A stretch of 64,000 nucleotides of DNA. Origin: Sva-07 sp963747375. GTDB taxonomy: Bacteria; Actinomycetota; Acidimicrobiia; Acidimicrobiales; Ilumatobacteraceae. The position numbers and the translations under genes were made by a program. Shown piece by piece: positions 52,957 through 63,888 of the stretch. The DNA lies in the NCBI GenBank assembly GCA_963747375.1, contig CAVVFL010000002.1:248001-312000 (forward strand). Direction: 5' to 3'. The notes beneath the pieces are model-generated. The model had not been told where the DNA came from, searched no databases, and saw only the letters and a list, made by a program, of their open reading frames with translations. Every line of letters begins with the position of its first letter. Within the stretch, counting starts at the first letter, position 1.

Positions 52957-54849
52957 TCGTCGACCGAAAGCACGACCTCGATGATCTGCGGGGCGAGTTT
53001 CTCGGCGGTGATGACGCCGAACGAGGTCGCTGCGGCCAATTCGTCGGCAGACGTCGGGCGGACGCGCACGATCGCATCGAGGTCACGGTCGCTGCAGAGC
53101 TGCGAGGGGAGGATGCCGGCACGTCGTGCGGTGTCGTCACGCCAGGCGCGTATGGCACCGACCAGGGGGTCGACGTGCGCACGAGGTCGTCGAGGCGGGG
53201 GAGCTGGGCGGCGCGTCTCGCAGGTCGATGTCGCTGATGAACGGACTCACGGTGCGGGCGTAACCGCCGCGGCGAGTCGCTCTGGTGACGACGAGCCGAT
53301 CGGTCGCCCGGGTGAACGCGACGTAGAGCAGTCGGGCCTCCTCGGCCTTGGCCGTGGCCGTGCTCGCCGACTTGTGCGGTACGAGGCTGCTCTCCACACC
53401 GGTGACGGCCACCGTGTGCCATTCGCGTCCCTTGGCGGCGTGGAACGTGAGGAGATCGACCCCGCCGGTGGTGGCGTCGTCGAACGGGTTCGTCGTTGCG
53501 ACCCATGCCCGGAAGGTTGCGCCGTCGCCGAGCGGCTGTTCGCGCAGGAAGTCGAGCGCCGCCGCGGCCACGCGCCGCTCTGGATCGGGTTCGTCGGAGG
53601 TCGCCGTGTTCGCCGCCTGCGACTCGGGTGTGTCCAGCACATCGTGCGCCCAACCACGCAGTCGCGATGCCGAACCGAGGGCGGCGGCGTGGCGTACCGC
53701 GGCCTGGAGCGGCGAGCCCGTGGCATTCGCCGAGCGTCGCACGGCGATGCCGGCGCTCTGGAGCACGTCGGCGAACCCGGTCAGCTGGGCATTGGTTCGG
53801 GCGAGTACGGCGACTTCTCCCGTGCGCACGAGGTTCGGATCGCATCGCAGGATGAACTGCGCGGTCCGCTTGGCCTCGTCGAGTTCGTCGTCGGCCACGA
53901 TCTGTTCCACCGTCGGCCCGTCGGCGCGGTTCGAGACGAGCGGACTCTGCTGGCCGCTCGTCGTCAGAACGTGGACACCGGCTGCGACCACCTGCGGCGT
54001 GCTTCGGTGATTGACGGGCAGGCGGATGATCTCGACTCCGGGAAATCGTGTCTCGACGTCGACGAGCAGGGTCGGATCGGCGCCATTGAAGCCGTAGACC
54101 GCCTGTGACGGATCGCCGACCAGGAAGAGGTCGTCCCGCCCGGCGCGCAAGAGGTCGACGAGTGTGTGCTGGAGCGGGTTGAGGTCCTGTGCTTCGTCGA
54201 CCAGCAGGTGCCGGAACCGCCAGCGGACGGTGTCGGCGAACTCACTGTCGCGTCGCAGATCGCGAATGGTGTGGGCCAGGACGTCATCGAAGTCGATCAC
54301 ACCGCGTCGGCGCTTGAGGGTCTGGAAGCTCGTGTAGGCCGCGGCGCACTGGTCGATCCCCGGAGCCGGATGTCGCTGGGCGCGGCGAGCGGCCGACGGG
54401 TACAGGCCGGCATCGATGCCGCGCGCCGATGCCCAGTCGATCTCGGCCAGGAAGGTTGACAGGCTCCGGCGGTCACCGGCGTCGATCGAGTCACCGACGA
54501 GGCGCCGGCGATCGGAGACCACCGTGAGCGGCTGTTGCTCGGTGTCGGCCCAGCGCTGCTTGAGCACCCCGAGCATCACCGAGTGGAACGTGCCCGCTTC
54601 CACATGGTCGCGCAGCCCGAGACGCAGAAGTCGGCGGCGCATCTCGCCGGCGGCCTCGCGTGTGAAGGTCAGCGCGAGCGTGTGGCGGGGCTCGGCTGTG
54701 TCGATGGCGATGCGGTAGGCGATTCGACGGGTGAGCACCCGGGTCTTGCCCGACCCGGCACCGGCGATCACGGCGACCAGGTGCGATTCGGTGGTGACCG
54801 CGGCGCGCTGGTCGGCGTCGAGGTCGGCGATCAGCCCGTCCGGATCCAC
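52923..54849 (-). CDS. uvrD2: UvrD2-like superfamily 1 DNA helicase with HRDC-like tail (frame-disrupted)
   Basis: About 640 residues. SF1 motifs: Q-motif DADQRAAV, Walker A AGAGSGKTRVLTRRIAY, TFTREAAGEMRRRL, motif II LLVDEAQDLNPLQ, motif III LVGDPSQAVYGFNGAD, motif IV LPVNHRSTPQVV, motif V LLTFHAAKGREWHTV and motif VI LLYVAFTRATDRLVV. After a break near 53205 the next frame gives an HRDC-like C terminus (ILPSQLCSDRDLDAIVR, TSADELAAATSFGVI). The start is a GTG at 54849 (VDPDGLIADLDADQ). It overlaps the exoA 3' end by about 34 nt, tail to tail. No LexA box was found upstream. Confidence 0.88.
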
Positions 54850-54905
54850 CCCGCAACTGTACGACGTCCTCCGCCTGCCGCCCACGCCTCCCAGGTCGTC
54901 ACGAA

Positions 54906-55008
54906 GCGATGAGCGGGCGGCCCGGATACCGGCTCGTCGCTCATCGCCTGGTGGGTTGTGGGTGGGGCGATGAGCGGGCGGCCCGGATAGCGGCTCGTCG
55001 CTCATCGC
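54906..55008. repeat. Family A inverted-repeat pair 2
   Basis: Two GCGATGAGCGGGCGGCCCGGATA... units at 54906-54947 and 54967-55008, period 61 nt, with a 19-nt spacer. They lie between divergent uvrD2 and uvrB, so here they are in a promoter region and not only at gene ends. Confidence 0.88.
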
Positions 55009-55024
55009 CTGGTGGGTTGGGCTG

Positions 55025-55050
55025 GCGAACAGGTGTTCCTTCGGTAGAAT
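55025..55050 (+). promoter_or_regulatory. uvrB promoter with LexA-like SOS box
   Basis: GCGAACAGGTGTTCCT (55025-55040) fits the actinobacterial LexA palindrome CGAAC-N4-GTTC(G). Four bases later comes TAGAAT (55045-55050), and 6 nt after that the uvrB ATG. LexA would block the -35 region, and the transcript should be leaderless. Confidence 0.7.
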
Positions 55051-55056
55051 GCTGCG

Positions 55057-57171
55057 ATGGCCGAAACCGTCACGCCGCCGCCCAGCCCTGCCATGGCACC
55101 GGAAGCGATGCTGCTGGAAGCCGCTCCGGCAAGCAACTACGCCGCACTCGACGATGCGAAGTTCCGCGTGGTGTCCGATTTCGAGCCTGCCGGCGACCAG
55201 CCTGCCGCCATCGCGGCGTTGAGCAAGGCGATCGACGAGGGCGAACGCTTCCAGACGCTGCTGGGCATCACCGGGTCGGGCAAGTCGGCCACCATCGCCT
55301 GGACGATCGAGCAGACCCAACGCCCCACGCTGATCCTGGCGCCCAACAAGTCGCTTGCGGCGCAGCTCGCCCAGGAGATGCGCGAGTTCTTCCCCGACAA
55401 CCGGGTCGAGTACTTCGTCAGTTACTACGACTACTACCAACCCGAGGCCTACATCCCGTCGAGCGACACCTACATCGAGAAGGACAGCTCGATCAACGAC
55501 GAGATCGACCGGCTCCGGCACTCCGCAACGGCGGCACTCTTGACCCGTCGTGACGTGATCGTGGTGGCATCGGTGTCGTGCATCTACGGCATGGGCAACC
55601 CCGAGGAGTACCGGGGCAACCTGCTCGACCTCAGCGTGGGCGTCGACTACGACATGCGCAACATTCTGCGCCGGCTGGTCGACATGCAGTACGGCCGCAA
55701 CGACATGACGCTCGGACGTGGCAACTTCCGCGTCCGCGGCGACACGATCGAAGTGCACCCGGCCTACGAGGAATCGGTGCTGCGCATCGAGATGTTCGGC
55801 GACACGGTCGACCGCATCACCACCATCGATCCGCTCACCGGCGAGCAGCTCAGCGACCTGCCGCGGGCGCATGTGTTCCCCGCCACGCACTACGTCACCG
55901 GGCCCGAGCGGTTGAGAACCGCGATGGCGGGCATCGAGGTCGAGCTGCAGGAGCGGCTGAAATGGTTCGAGGAGAACGACAAACTGCTCGAAGCGCAGCG
56001 ACTGCGGATGCGCACGTCGTACGACCTCGAGATGATGAGCGAGGTCGGCTACTGCAACGGCATCGAGAACTACTCGATGCACATGGACGGACGTGTGCCG
56101 GGCCAACCACCGTTCACCCTGCTCGACTACTTCCCCGACGACTACCTCCTGGTGATCGACGAGAGCCACGTCGCGGTGCCGCAGCTGCACGGCCAGTTCG
56201 CCGGCGACCGCAGCCGCAAGGACATGCTCGTCGAACACGGCTTCCGCCTGCCATCGGCACGTGACAACCGGCCGCTCACGTTCGAAGAAGTGCTCGAGCG
56301 CGTCAACCAGTGTGTGTTCCTGTCGGCCACACCGAGCCCCTACGAGCTGCGAGTGTCGACCAACATCGTCGAGCAGATCGTCCGCCCGACCGGCCTCGTC
56401 GACCCCGAAGCGATCATCAAGCCGACCAAGGGCCAGATCGACGACCTCATGGAGATGGTCAACGATCGCATCGCCCGCGGCGATCGTGTGCTCGTCACCA
56501 CCCTGACGAAGAAGATGGCCGAGGATCTCACCGATTACCTCCTCGAGCAGGGTCTTCGGGTGCGGTACCTGCACTCCAACATCGACACGATCCAGCGCAT
56601 CGAGATCCTGCGCGGTCTCCGCCTCGGCGACTTCGACGTCTTGGTCGGCATCAACCTGTTGCGAGAAGGTCTCGACCTTCCCGAGGTGTCACTCGTGTGC
56701 ATCCTCGACGCCGACAAGGAGGGATTCCTGCGCTCGGAGACGTCGCTGATCCAGACCATGGGTCGCGCCGCGCGAAACGTCGACGGCCAGGTGGTGATGT
56801 ACGCCGACACGATCACCCGCTCGATGGAGGCGGCGATCGGCGAGACGCAGCGGCGCCGCCAGGTGCAGCTGGCGTACAACAAGGAACACGGCATCAACCC
56901 GCAGACGATTCGCAAGGCGGTCGGCGACATCCTGTCGCTGCTGCGACCAGACGACACGGCGCCGTTCCCTGGCAAGGACAAGCGTCGTCAGCGTGAGCGC
57001 GACAAGGTCCAGCGTGATCTCAAGTCGCTCCCGCAGCAGGAGTTGGCCCGCCTCATCCAGACGCTCGAGGAGGAGATGCACGAGGCGTCCGCCGAGCTCA
57101 AGTTCGAATACGCCGCCAAGTTGCGCGACGAGATCAACGACCTGCGGCGCGAGCTCCGAGACGCCCAGTAG
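55057..57171 (+). CDS. uvrB: Excinuclease ABC subunit B
   Basis: 704 residues, intact. DEAD-type helicase with Walker A LLGITGSGKSATIAW, the beta-hairpin SYYDYYQPEAYIPSSDTYIE, motif II LLVIDESHVAVPQ, motif III VFLSATPSPYEL, motif VI QTMGRAARNVDGQV and a C-terminal UVR domain (ASAELKFEYAAKLRDEINDL). UvrB verifies damage delivered by UvrA and recruits UvrC in nucleotide excision repair. The ATG is fixed by the -10 box and by the family N terminus; the first 26 residues form a short Pro/Ala-rich tail. Confidence 0.96.
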   Translation: MAETVTPPPSPAMAPEAMLLEAAPASNYAALDDAKFRVVSDFEPAGDQPAAIAALSKAIDEGERFQTLLGITGSGKSATIAWTIEQTQRPTLILAPNKSLAAQLAQEMREFFPDNRVEYFVSYYDYYQPEAYIPSSDTYIEKDSSINDEIDRLRHSATAALLTRRDVIVVASVSCIYGMGNPEEYRGNLLDLSVGVDYDMRNILRRLVDMQYGRNDMTLGRGNFRVRGDTIEVHPAYEESVLRIEMFGDTVDRITTIDPLTGEQLSDLPRAHVFPATHYVTGPERLRTAMAGIEVELQERLKWFEENDKLLEAQRLRMRTSYDLEMMSEVGYCNGIENYSMHMDGRVPGQPPFTLLDYFPDDYLLVIDESHVAVPQLHGQFAGDRSRKDMLVEHGFRLPSARDNRPLTFEEVLERVNQCVFLSATPSPYELRVSTNIVEQIVRPTGLVDPEAIIKPTKGQIDDLMEMVNDRIARGDRVLVTTLTKKMAEDLTDYLLEQGLRVRYLHSNIDTIQRIEILRGLRLGDFDVLVGINLLREGLDLPEVSLVCILDADKEGFLRSETSLIQTMGRAARNVDGQVVMYADTITRSMEAAIGETQRRRQVQLAYNKEHGINPQTIRKAVGDILSLLRPDDTAPFPGKDKRRQRERDKVQRDLKSLPQQELARLIQTLEEEMHEASAELKFEYAAKLRDEINDLRRELRDAQ

Positions 57172-57174
57172 GGT
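57169..57174 (+). promoter_or_regulatory. -10 hexamer of the small membrane protein gene
   Basis: TAGGGT uses the uvrB stop codon TAG as its first three bases and lies 7 nt before the GTG at 57182. Confidence 0.4.
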
Positions 57175-57181
57175 CGCGTGC

Positions 57182-57376
57182 GTGGGAAGTAGCTCCAGCA
57201 AGCCTCGCAAGGGCCACGAGAAGTCGAAGCACCTGCCGAAGGTCGGTTCGCCGGCGAACGAGGACTGGGAGCACGAGACGCATCAATCGGCGATGTTCGG
57301 ATCGACCGGCAGGATGGTCGCCATCGGTCTCATCGGGATCCTCGCCGTGATCGGGCTGCTCCTCCTCACGCTCTGA
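57182..57376 (+). CDS. Small tail-anchored membrane protein (64 aa)
   Basis: Starts at a GTG 11 nt after uvrB. The first 45 residues are hydrophilic and Lys/Glu/His-rich (SSSKPRKGHEKSKHLPK, ANEDWEHETHQSAMFGS). The last 17 form one membrane helix (MVAIGLIGILAVIGLLLLTL) at the very C terminus. No family was recognised. The charge distribution suggests the N terminus faces the cytoplasm. It may be co-expressed with uvrB in the SOS response (inference). Confidence 0.65.
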   Translation: MGSSSSKPRKGHEKSKHLPKVGSPANEDWEHETHQSAMFGSTGRMVAIGLIGILAVIGLLLLTL

Positions 57377-57443
57377 CCGGTCGAATCGACGATCGGGCCG
57401 TCGGCTACCCTCCGACGGACGGCGCGGACGGATCGGGGGTGAC

Positions 57444-60400
57444 ATGGCCGACAGCATGATCGGGATGGTCGCAGTGATGTTCACCGATCTCGTCGGCTCG
57501 ACCGAACTCCGGTTGCGCATCGGCGAGGAGGCCGCTGAGGTCATCCGGTCACAGCACGATGCGGTCCTCGCCGAGGCGGTGACGTCGAATCACGGCCGTG
57601 TGGTGAAGCGTCTCGGCGACGGCATCATGGCAACGTTCGCCAGTTGCACGCACGCGCTCGTCTGCCGCGGTGGCTGTGCAGCAGGCAATCGACGTCGACA
57701 ATCGTCGAAGCGTCGGTGAACGTCTTGCGGTTCGGATCGGGGTGTCGGTCGGCGACGTCAGTTTCGATGCTGATGACTGCTTCGGTCTGGCGGTGGTGGA
57801 GGCGCAGCGACTCGAGGGGTCGGCTGAGCCCGGCACGATCAGGTGCGCCGACGTCGTCGCGTATCTGGCGCGGGGCGAGGGGACCACGAGTATCGCCATC
57901 TTGGCCCGCTGGTTCTGAAAGGACTGGCCGAACCGCTCGCCGCCAGCGAAGTTCTTTGGAATCCGATCCGGGAGGTGGCGGCGAGAGACGAGACCCTGCC
58001 ATCGGTACTTGCCGGTGCGGGGCTGCCGTTCTCCGGTCGAGCCGAGGTGTTCGAGCAACTGAGCGAATCGTGGTCCAACTGTGCTGCCGGCGGTTCGGAC
58101 GTGGTCCTGCTGGCCGGCGAGCCCGGGGTCGGCAAGACCCGGCTCGCCCAGGAATTGGCGCGCCGGATACGTGGAGGTGCCGTCGGCAATCCGATCGGCG
58201 ACCACCCGTCGAACGCTGAACCGGTGGTGCTCGCCGGGCGCTGTGACGAGGACGCGGCTGCTCCGTTTCAGCCGTTCGGTGCCGCGCTGGAGTGGTTCGT
58301 TCGTCACCAGTCGCCCGATCGACTTCGAGTGGGACTCGGGGAGTTTCCCGGCGACCTCGTTCGACTGGTACCCCGTCTCGGGGATCTCGTCGCGGATCTC
58401 CCGGCACCGCTGCGCGACGAGCCGGACGCCGAACGCTTCCGCTTGTTTCGAGCAGTCGAATCGTGGCTGACGGTGGGTGGAGCCGATCAACCGCGCCTCC
58501 TCGTCATCGACGATCTGCACTGGGCCGACAAGCCGACCCTGCTCCTTCTGAGGCAGCTGATCCACAGTCGTCCGGCGGGTTTGATGATCGTGGGGACCTA
58601 TCGCGACACCGACATCGATCCGGGACACCCGCTGGCGACGCTGCTCGCCGACGTCCGCACGGTGGACGGCGTGTCGCGGATCACCGTCGACGGACTGGAC
58701 CCGGACGGTGTGCGGGAGTTGCTCGTGCGGGCCGGCGGCCACGAGCTCGACGCCGTCGGGCTCCAGTTCGCCGAGCGGGTGCAACGCGAAACGTCCGGCA
58801 ACCCATTCTTCGTGGGCGAGGTGCTGCGCGATCTCATCGAGAACGGAACGCTCATCGAGCGGGGCGGCCAATGGACGAGTGAGCTGCACGTCGAGGAGGC
58901 GGGCATTCCCGATGGTGTCCGCGAGGTGGTCGGTCAACGATTGAACCGGTTGGGTGACGCCGTCGAGCGGGTCCTGAGGTCGGCTGCGGTGATCGGCTAC
59001 GAGTTCGACGTGGACCTCCTCGCCGACATGCTCGGACAGGGCGTTGACCACGTGCTCGATGCGCTCGACACGGCAGCCGCGGCGAACCTCGTGATCGAGG
59101 TGGGCGTCGACCGACATCGGTTTGCCCATGCGCTGGTGCGTGAGGTTCTCCATGCAGAGTTGTCGTCCAGCCGGCGAAGTCGCGAGCATCGAAAGGCGGC
59201 CGAGGCCCTCGAGGCCCGTCATCGCGACTCGCTCGACGACGTGACGCCCGAGCTCGCGATCCATTGGGCCGAAGCATCTGTCGGTGGCGATCGCACCCGC
59301 GCGATCGAGTTGGCGGTGCGCGCCGGTGAGCTCGCCGCGTCGCGTGGTGCCTATGAGAACGGGGCCCGCTGGTTCGAGCGGGCGCTCGACCTGATGGCCG
59401 ACGAGGTCGGCGAATGGGCCGATGAGCGTCGCGAGGTGCTCGTCCGACTCGCCGAGGCCGAGGGGGTGTCGGGAGCCGCAACCGACGCGCGCCAACACGT
59501 GCTGGATGCAGCACGCGCTGCAATCGGCGCCAACGATCCGGTGACGGTCGTCGCGGCGCTGCGGGTGCGAGCTCGACACAGCTTCAGCGCCAGTGACCCG
59601 ACCGATCCCGAGCGGGTCGACGTGCTCAGCGAGGCGTTGTCGATGAGTTCGCTCACAACCTGGCAGCGTGCTGCACTGCTGGGGGAGCTGGGCAAGGAAC
59701 TGATCTTCGAACGAGACATCGAGGGCCGTCGTCGTGTGCTCGATGAGCAGCAGTTGTTGTTGGAGGAACTCCCCATCCGTGAGCGTGTGCAGCTCGTCGC
59801 GACGGCGGGCGCGACCTCGTATGTCTGCGCGAGTCGGTCGGTCCTGCAGCGGCAGGCCGACGAGGCCCGCACCGTGCTCGACGACGCATCACCGATGTCG
59901 GCCTCGGAGCGTTGGCGGATCTGCGGCCATCTGGCGTACACGGCACTGCATCTCGGAGACCGCGACGTGCTCGACTGGGCGATCGATGCGATGTCGTCGT
60001 TACGCGGAGAGACGGGCGCCGTGCGCGACTCGATGACCCTGCTTCACGAAACGATGCGCAGCATGGTGGACGGCGATGTCTCCACGGCCGAGCTGCTCGC
60101 CGCCGACCTCGTTCACCGGCTCGAGGCGCTCGGTGTGCCCGAGGCGGTTGCGTACCGGTCGACCACCACGCTCGCCATCAGTCGCGAGCGCGGCACGATG
60201 AACGATCTGGCACCGCTGATCGACGCACTCGCCGAATCCGGGCATCGGCAAGGGCCCGAGCGGGCGACGGCGGCCTTCGTCCGGTTCCTGAGCGGGGACC
60301 TCGATCGAGTGCGGATGGCCCTTCGCGAACTCGACGTCCAGGACTTCGCAGATGACGCGACCCTTCAGCTCTGCATCGCGTTCTGGGCGGAGGTCGTTGC

Positions 60401-60776
60401 CGGGTTGCGGAGTGAGGTGCACTGCCGCAGCTTCGTCGATCGGTTGGCGGGCAACTCGGGGGTCAACCTGCTGATCGGGGGCATGTACCTCGGCCCGGTC
60501 GATCGTCTGCTGGCGTTGCTCCACGATGCTCTGGGCGAGCACGAACGCGCCGATGCGTTGTTCGCCGCGGCGACGCAACTGCAGATGGCGTTGTCGAGCC
60601 CGACCTGGGTCGCACGGACCCAGGTCGATTGGGCGTCGTCGCTGCTCGCGCGCGGTGAGCGAGATCGAGCTCGGGTCGTTCTGGACTCCGCCGCGGAGAA
60701 TCTCGGCGACCTCGACCTCGCCGAGACTCGGCAGCGCCACGTCGACCTGGTCGCCCAACTTGCGATCACTACCTGA
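57444..60776 (+). CDS. Class III adenylate/guanylate cyclase fused to AAA ATPase and helical repeats (frame-disrupted)
   Basis: About 1,110 residues. Cyclase domain: AVMFTDLVGSTELRLR (metal Asp) and VVKRLGDGIMATF (second metal Asp), then GVSVGDVSFDADDCFG in a second frame. The ATPase is in a third frame: Walker A LLAGEPGVGKTRLAQELA, Walker B LLVIDDLHWADKPTLLLLRQ, ETSGNPFFVGEVLRDL, as in the AAA16/STAND group. The C-terminal 450 residues are helical repeats. Breaks lie near 57655 and 57900. This plan is common in actinobacterial signalling proteins of unknown input. The ATG at 57444 has a GGGGG Shine-Dalgarno. It sits between uvrB and uvrA. Confidence 0.85.
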
Positions 60777-60805
60777 CCCGCCATCAGGAGCGGACGTCCG
60801 GGTGG

Positions 60806-60831
60806 CAGTACACATGTTCGCACGGTAGGAT
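60806..60831 (+). promoter_or_regulatory. uvrA promoter with LexA-like box
   Basis: CAGTACACATGTTCGC (60806-60821) matches the mycobacterial-type box around ACACATGTTCG but has a weaker left half. TAGGAT (60826-60831) follows after the same 4-nt gap as at uvrB, and the ATG is 9 nt further. Confidence 0.6.
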
Positions 60832-60840
60832 CGCGCAGCG

Positions 60841-63761
60841 ATGGCCGCCCGTACCTCTGCCGCCGAGCCGGCAACGAAGCCTGCTCGAACCCGCCGCACC
60901 GCCAAGGCCGACGAACCGCAGATCATCGTTCGGGGTGCTCGTGAGCACAACCTGAAGAACGTCAACGTGGAGCTGCCGCGCGACAAGCTGATCGTGTTCA
61001 CGGGGCTGTCGGGATCGGGCAAGTCGAGTCTCGCGTTCGACACGATCTACGCCGAGGGCCAGCGTCGATACGTCGAGTCGCTGAGCTCGTACGCCCGCCA
61101 GTTCCTCGGGCAGATGGACAAGCCCGACGTCGACGTGATCGAGGGCCTGTCACCGGCGATCTCCATCGACCAGAAGTCGGCGAGCCGCAACCCGCGCTCC
61201 ACCGTCGGCACCATCACCGAGGTCTACGACTACCTGCGTCTGCTGTACGCCCGCATCGGCATCCAGCACTGCCCGAACGACGGCACCAAACTGCAGCGCC
61301 AGACGCCTCAGCAGATCGTCGATCGCATCCTCGACATGGACGACGGCATCCGGTTCCAGGTGCTCGCGCCGGTCGTGCGCGGGCGCAAGGGCGAGTACGA
61401 CACGTTGCTGCAGGACCTCTCCGGGCAGGGGTACGTCCGGGCGCGCATCGACGGCGAGACCGTCGACATCGACGAGTTCCTCAAGCGCGACGAGCGCCTC
61501 GCCAAGTACGAGAACCACAAGATCGAGATCGTCGTCGACCGCCTCGTGTTGAAGGAAGGCATCGAGCGACGCCTCACCGACTCGCTCGAGCAGGCGCTCG
61601 GCCTGGCCGACGGTGTGGCCGAGATCGAGGTCGTGCCTCGCGAGGGCGCGAAGGGGCTGAAGCGCAGCCCGAGACCCTGACGTTCAGCCAGCACCTTGCG
61701 TGTCCGGTGTGCGGCACGAGCTACGACGAGCCGGCGCCACGCAACTTCTCGTTCAACTCTCCGTACGGGGCCTGCGTCGCGTGCGACGGGCTGGGGACCA
61801 CGTTCGAGGTCGACCCCGAGCTGCTCATTCCCGACCCCGAGATGTCGCTCGTCGACGGTGCCATCGCCCCCTGGCGCAGCGCCAACACGCAGTACTTCAC
61901 CCGCATGCTCGAGTCGGTCGCCGAGGTGCACGAGATCGACATGAACGCTCCGTGGGAGGAGCTGACCGCCAAGCAGCAGAAGGTCATTCTGCACGGCGTG
62001 AAGGGCAAGATGACCGTCAAGTACAAGAATCGCTACGGGCGGTCGCGGTCGTACTCGACCGAGTACGAGGGTGTGATTCCATGGATCAAGCGCCGCCACG
62101 AGGGCAGCGACAGCGACTGGGCCCGGGAGCAGTACGAGGGGTACATGCGCCTCGTCGCCTGTACGTCGTGCGACGGCGCTCGGCTCAAACCGTCGACGCT
62201 GGCAGTCACCATCGAGGGCAAGCACATCTCCGAGGTCTCCGACATGCCGATCGGCGAATCGGCCAAGTTCCTCGCGGCGCTCGAGTTGTCCGAGCGCGAC
62301 CGGATGATCGCCGAACGGGTCACCAAGGAGATCAACGCCCGGCTCGGATTCCTGCTCGACGTCGGCCTCGACTACCTCACGCTGTCGCGCTCCGCCGGCA
62401 CGCTGGCGGGTGGCGAGGCGCAACGCATCCGGCTCGCCTCGCAGATCGGTTCGGGACTGGTGGGCACGCTGTACGTGCTCGACGAGCCGTCGATCGGGCT
62501 GCACCAACGTGACAATCGACGCTTGATCGACACGCTCACCCGTCTGCGTGATCTCGGCAACACCGTGATCGTGGTCGAGCACGACGAGGAGACGATCCGC
62601 GAGAGCGACTGGATCGTCGACATCGGCCCGGGTGCCGGCGAGCACGGCGGAGAGGTCGTCTACTCGGGCAAGGTTCCGGGGATTCTCAAGGTCAAGGAGT
62701 CCGTGACGGGGCAGTACCTGTCGGGCCGCAAGTCGATCCCAGTGCCCGAGCATCGTCGCCCGCAGGGACTCGAATCGCTGCGCATCGAGGGGGCGCGTGA
62801 GCACAACCTCGCGAACATCGACGTCGACATTCCGCTGGGCAACTTCGTGGCGATCACCGGAGTGTCCGGATCGGGGAAGTCGACGCTGGTGCGCGACATC
62901 CTCCTGCCGGTGCTGATGCAGCGCATCTACAAGTCGAAGATGTCGGCCGGCAAGCACAAGCGGATCAACGGCATCGAGTTCCTCGACAAGGTCATCGACA
63001 TGGACCAGTCGCCGATCGGGCGCACGCCCCGTTCGAACCCGGCGACCTACACCGGCGTGTTCGACAATGTCCGCAAGCTGTTCGCCTCCACCAACGAGGC
63101 GAAGGTGCGTGGGTACATGCCGGGCCGCTTCTCGTTCAACGTCAAGGGCGGACGCTGCGAAGCCTGTTCCGGCGATGGCACGTTGAAGATCGAGATGCAC
63201 TTCCTGCCCGACGTGTACGTGCCGTGCGAGGTCTGCAAGGGCGCCCGGTACAACCGTGACACCCTCGACATCGAGTTCAAGGGCAAGAACATCGCCGAGG
63301 TGCTCGACATGCCGGTCGCCGAGGCGGTCGACTTCTTCGCCAACCAGCCGGGGATCGCCCGGTACATGCAGACGCTCGTCGACGTCGGGCTCGGCTACGT
63401 GCGCCTCGGGCAGTCGGCGCCGACCTTGTCGGGCGGCGAGGCGCAGCGGGTGAAGCTGTCGGCCGAACTCGCCAAGCGCTCCACCGGCCACACGATCTAT
63501 CTGCTCGACGAGCCGACCACCGGCCTGCACTTCGACGACGTACGGCGTCTGCTCACCGTGCTCCAACGGTTGGTCGACCAGGGCAACACGGTGCTGGTCA
63601 TCGAGCACAGCCTCGACGTGATCAAGACCGCCGACTGGGTGATCGACCTCGGCCCGAACGGCGGCAATGGCGGTGGCATGGTCGTCGGCGAGGGCACCCC
63701 CGAACACATCGCCTCTCTCGAGGCCAGCCACACCGGCCGCTTCCTCCGCGACGTCCTCTGA
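60841..63761 (+). CDS. uvrA: Excinuclease ABC subunit A (frame-disrupted)
   Basis: About 973 residues. First ABC half: GLSGSGKSSLAFDTIYAEGQ near residue 54, NPRSTVGTITEVYDYLRLL. A break near 61668 follows LKRS; adding one C to the CCC run gives SPETLTFSQH and the zinc module CPVCGTSYDE. Then LSRSAGTLAGGEAQRIRLA, VLDEPSIGLHQRDN, the second Walker A GVSGSGKSTLVRDIL, the zinc finger CEACSGDGT...CEVCKG, LSGGEAQRVKLSAELAK and LLDEPTTGLH. UvrA recognises bulky DNA lesions and loads UvrB. Confidence 0.95.
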
Positions 63762-63786
63762 CGCACCCAGTTCCCAAGCCCCTCGA

Positions 63787-63888
63787 GCGATGAGCGGGCG
63801 GCCCGGATACCGGCCCGCCGCTCATCACTTCCCCTTTGAGCGCTCGAGCGATGAGCGGGCGGCCCGGATACCGGCCCGTCGCTCATCA
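63787..63888. repeat. Family A inverted-repeat pair 3
   Basis: Two GCGATGAGCGGGCGGCCCGGATACCGGCCC... units at 63787-63827 and 63848-63888, period 61 nt, with a 20-nt spacer. They follow the uvrA stop by 25 nt, and the last unit includes the stop codon of the next, minus-strand gene. Confidence 0.88.

Noticed and set aside
54906..55008. Two direct repeats with a unique spacer considered as a CRISPR mini-array
   Set aside because: Units are themselves inverted repeats of 42 nt with short 19-nt spacers, no cas genes are near, and similar pairs recur elsewhere without arrays.
54850..56574. Minus-strand extension of the uvrD2 frame upstream into uvrB
   Set aside because: The helicase begins at the GTG at 54849; the upstream part is antisense to uvrB and crosses a repeat pair.
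61308..63731. About 800-codon minus-strand frame opposite uvrA
   Set aside because: Antisense shadow of a highly conserved gene; no domain content.
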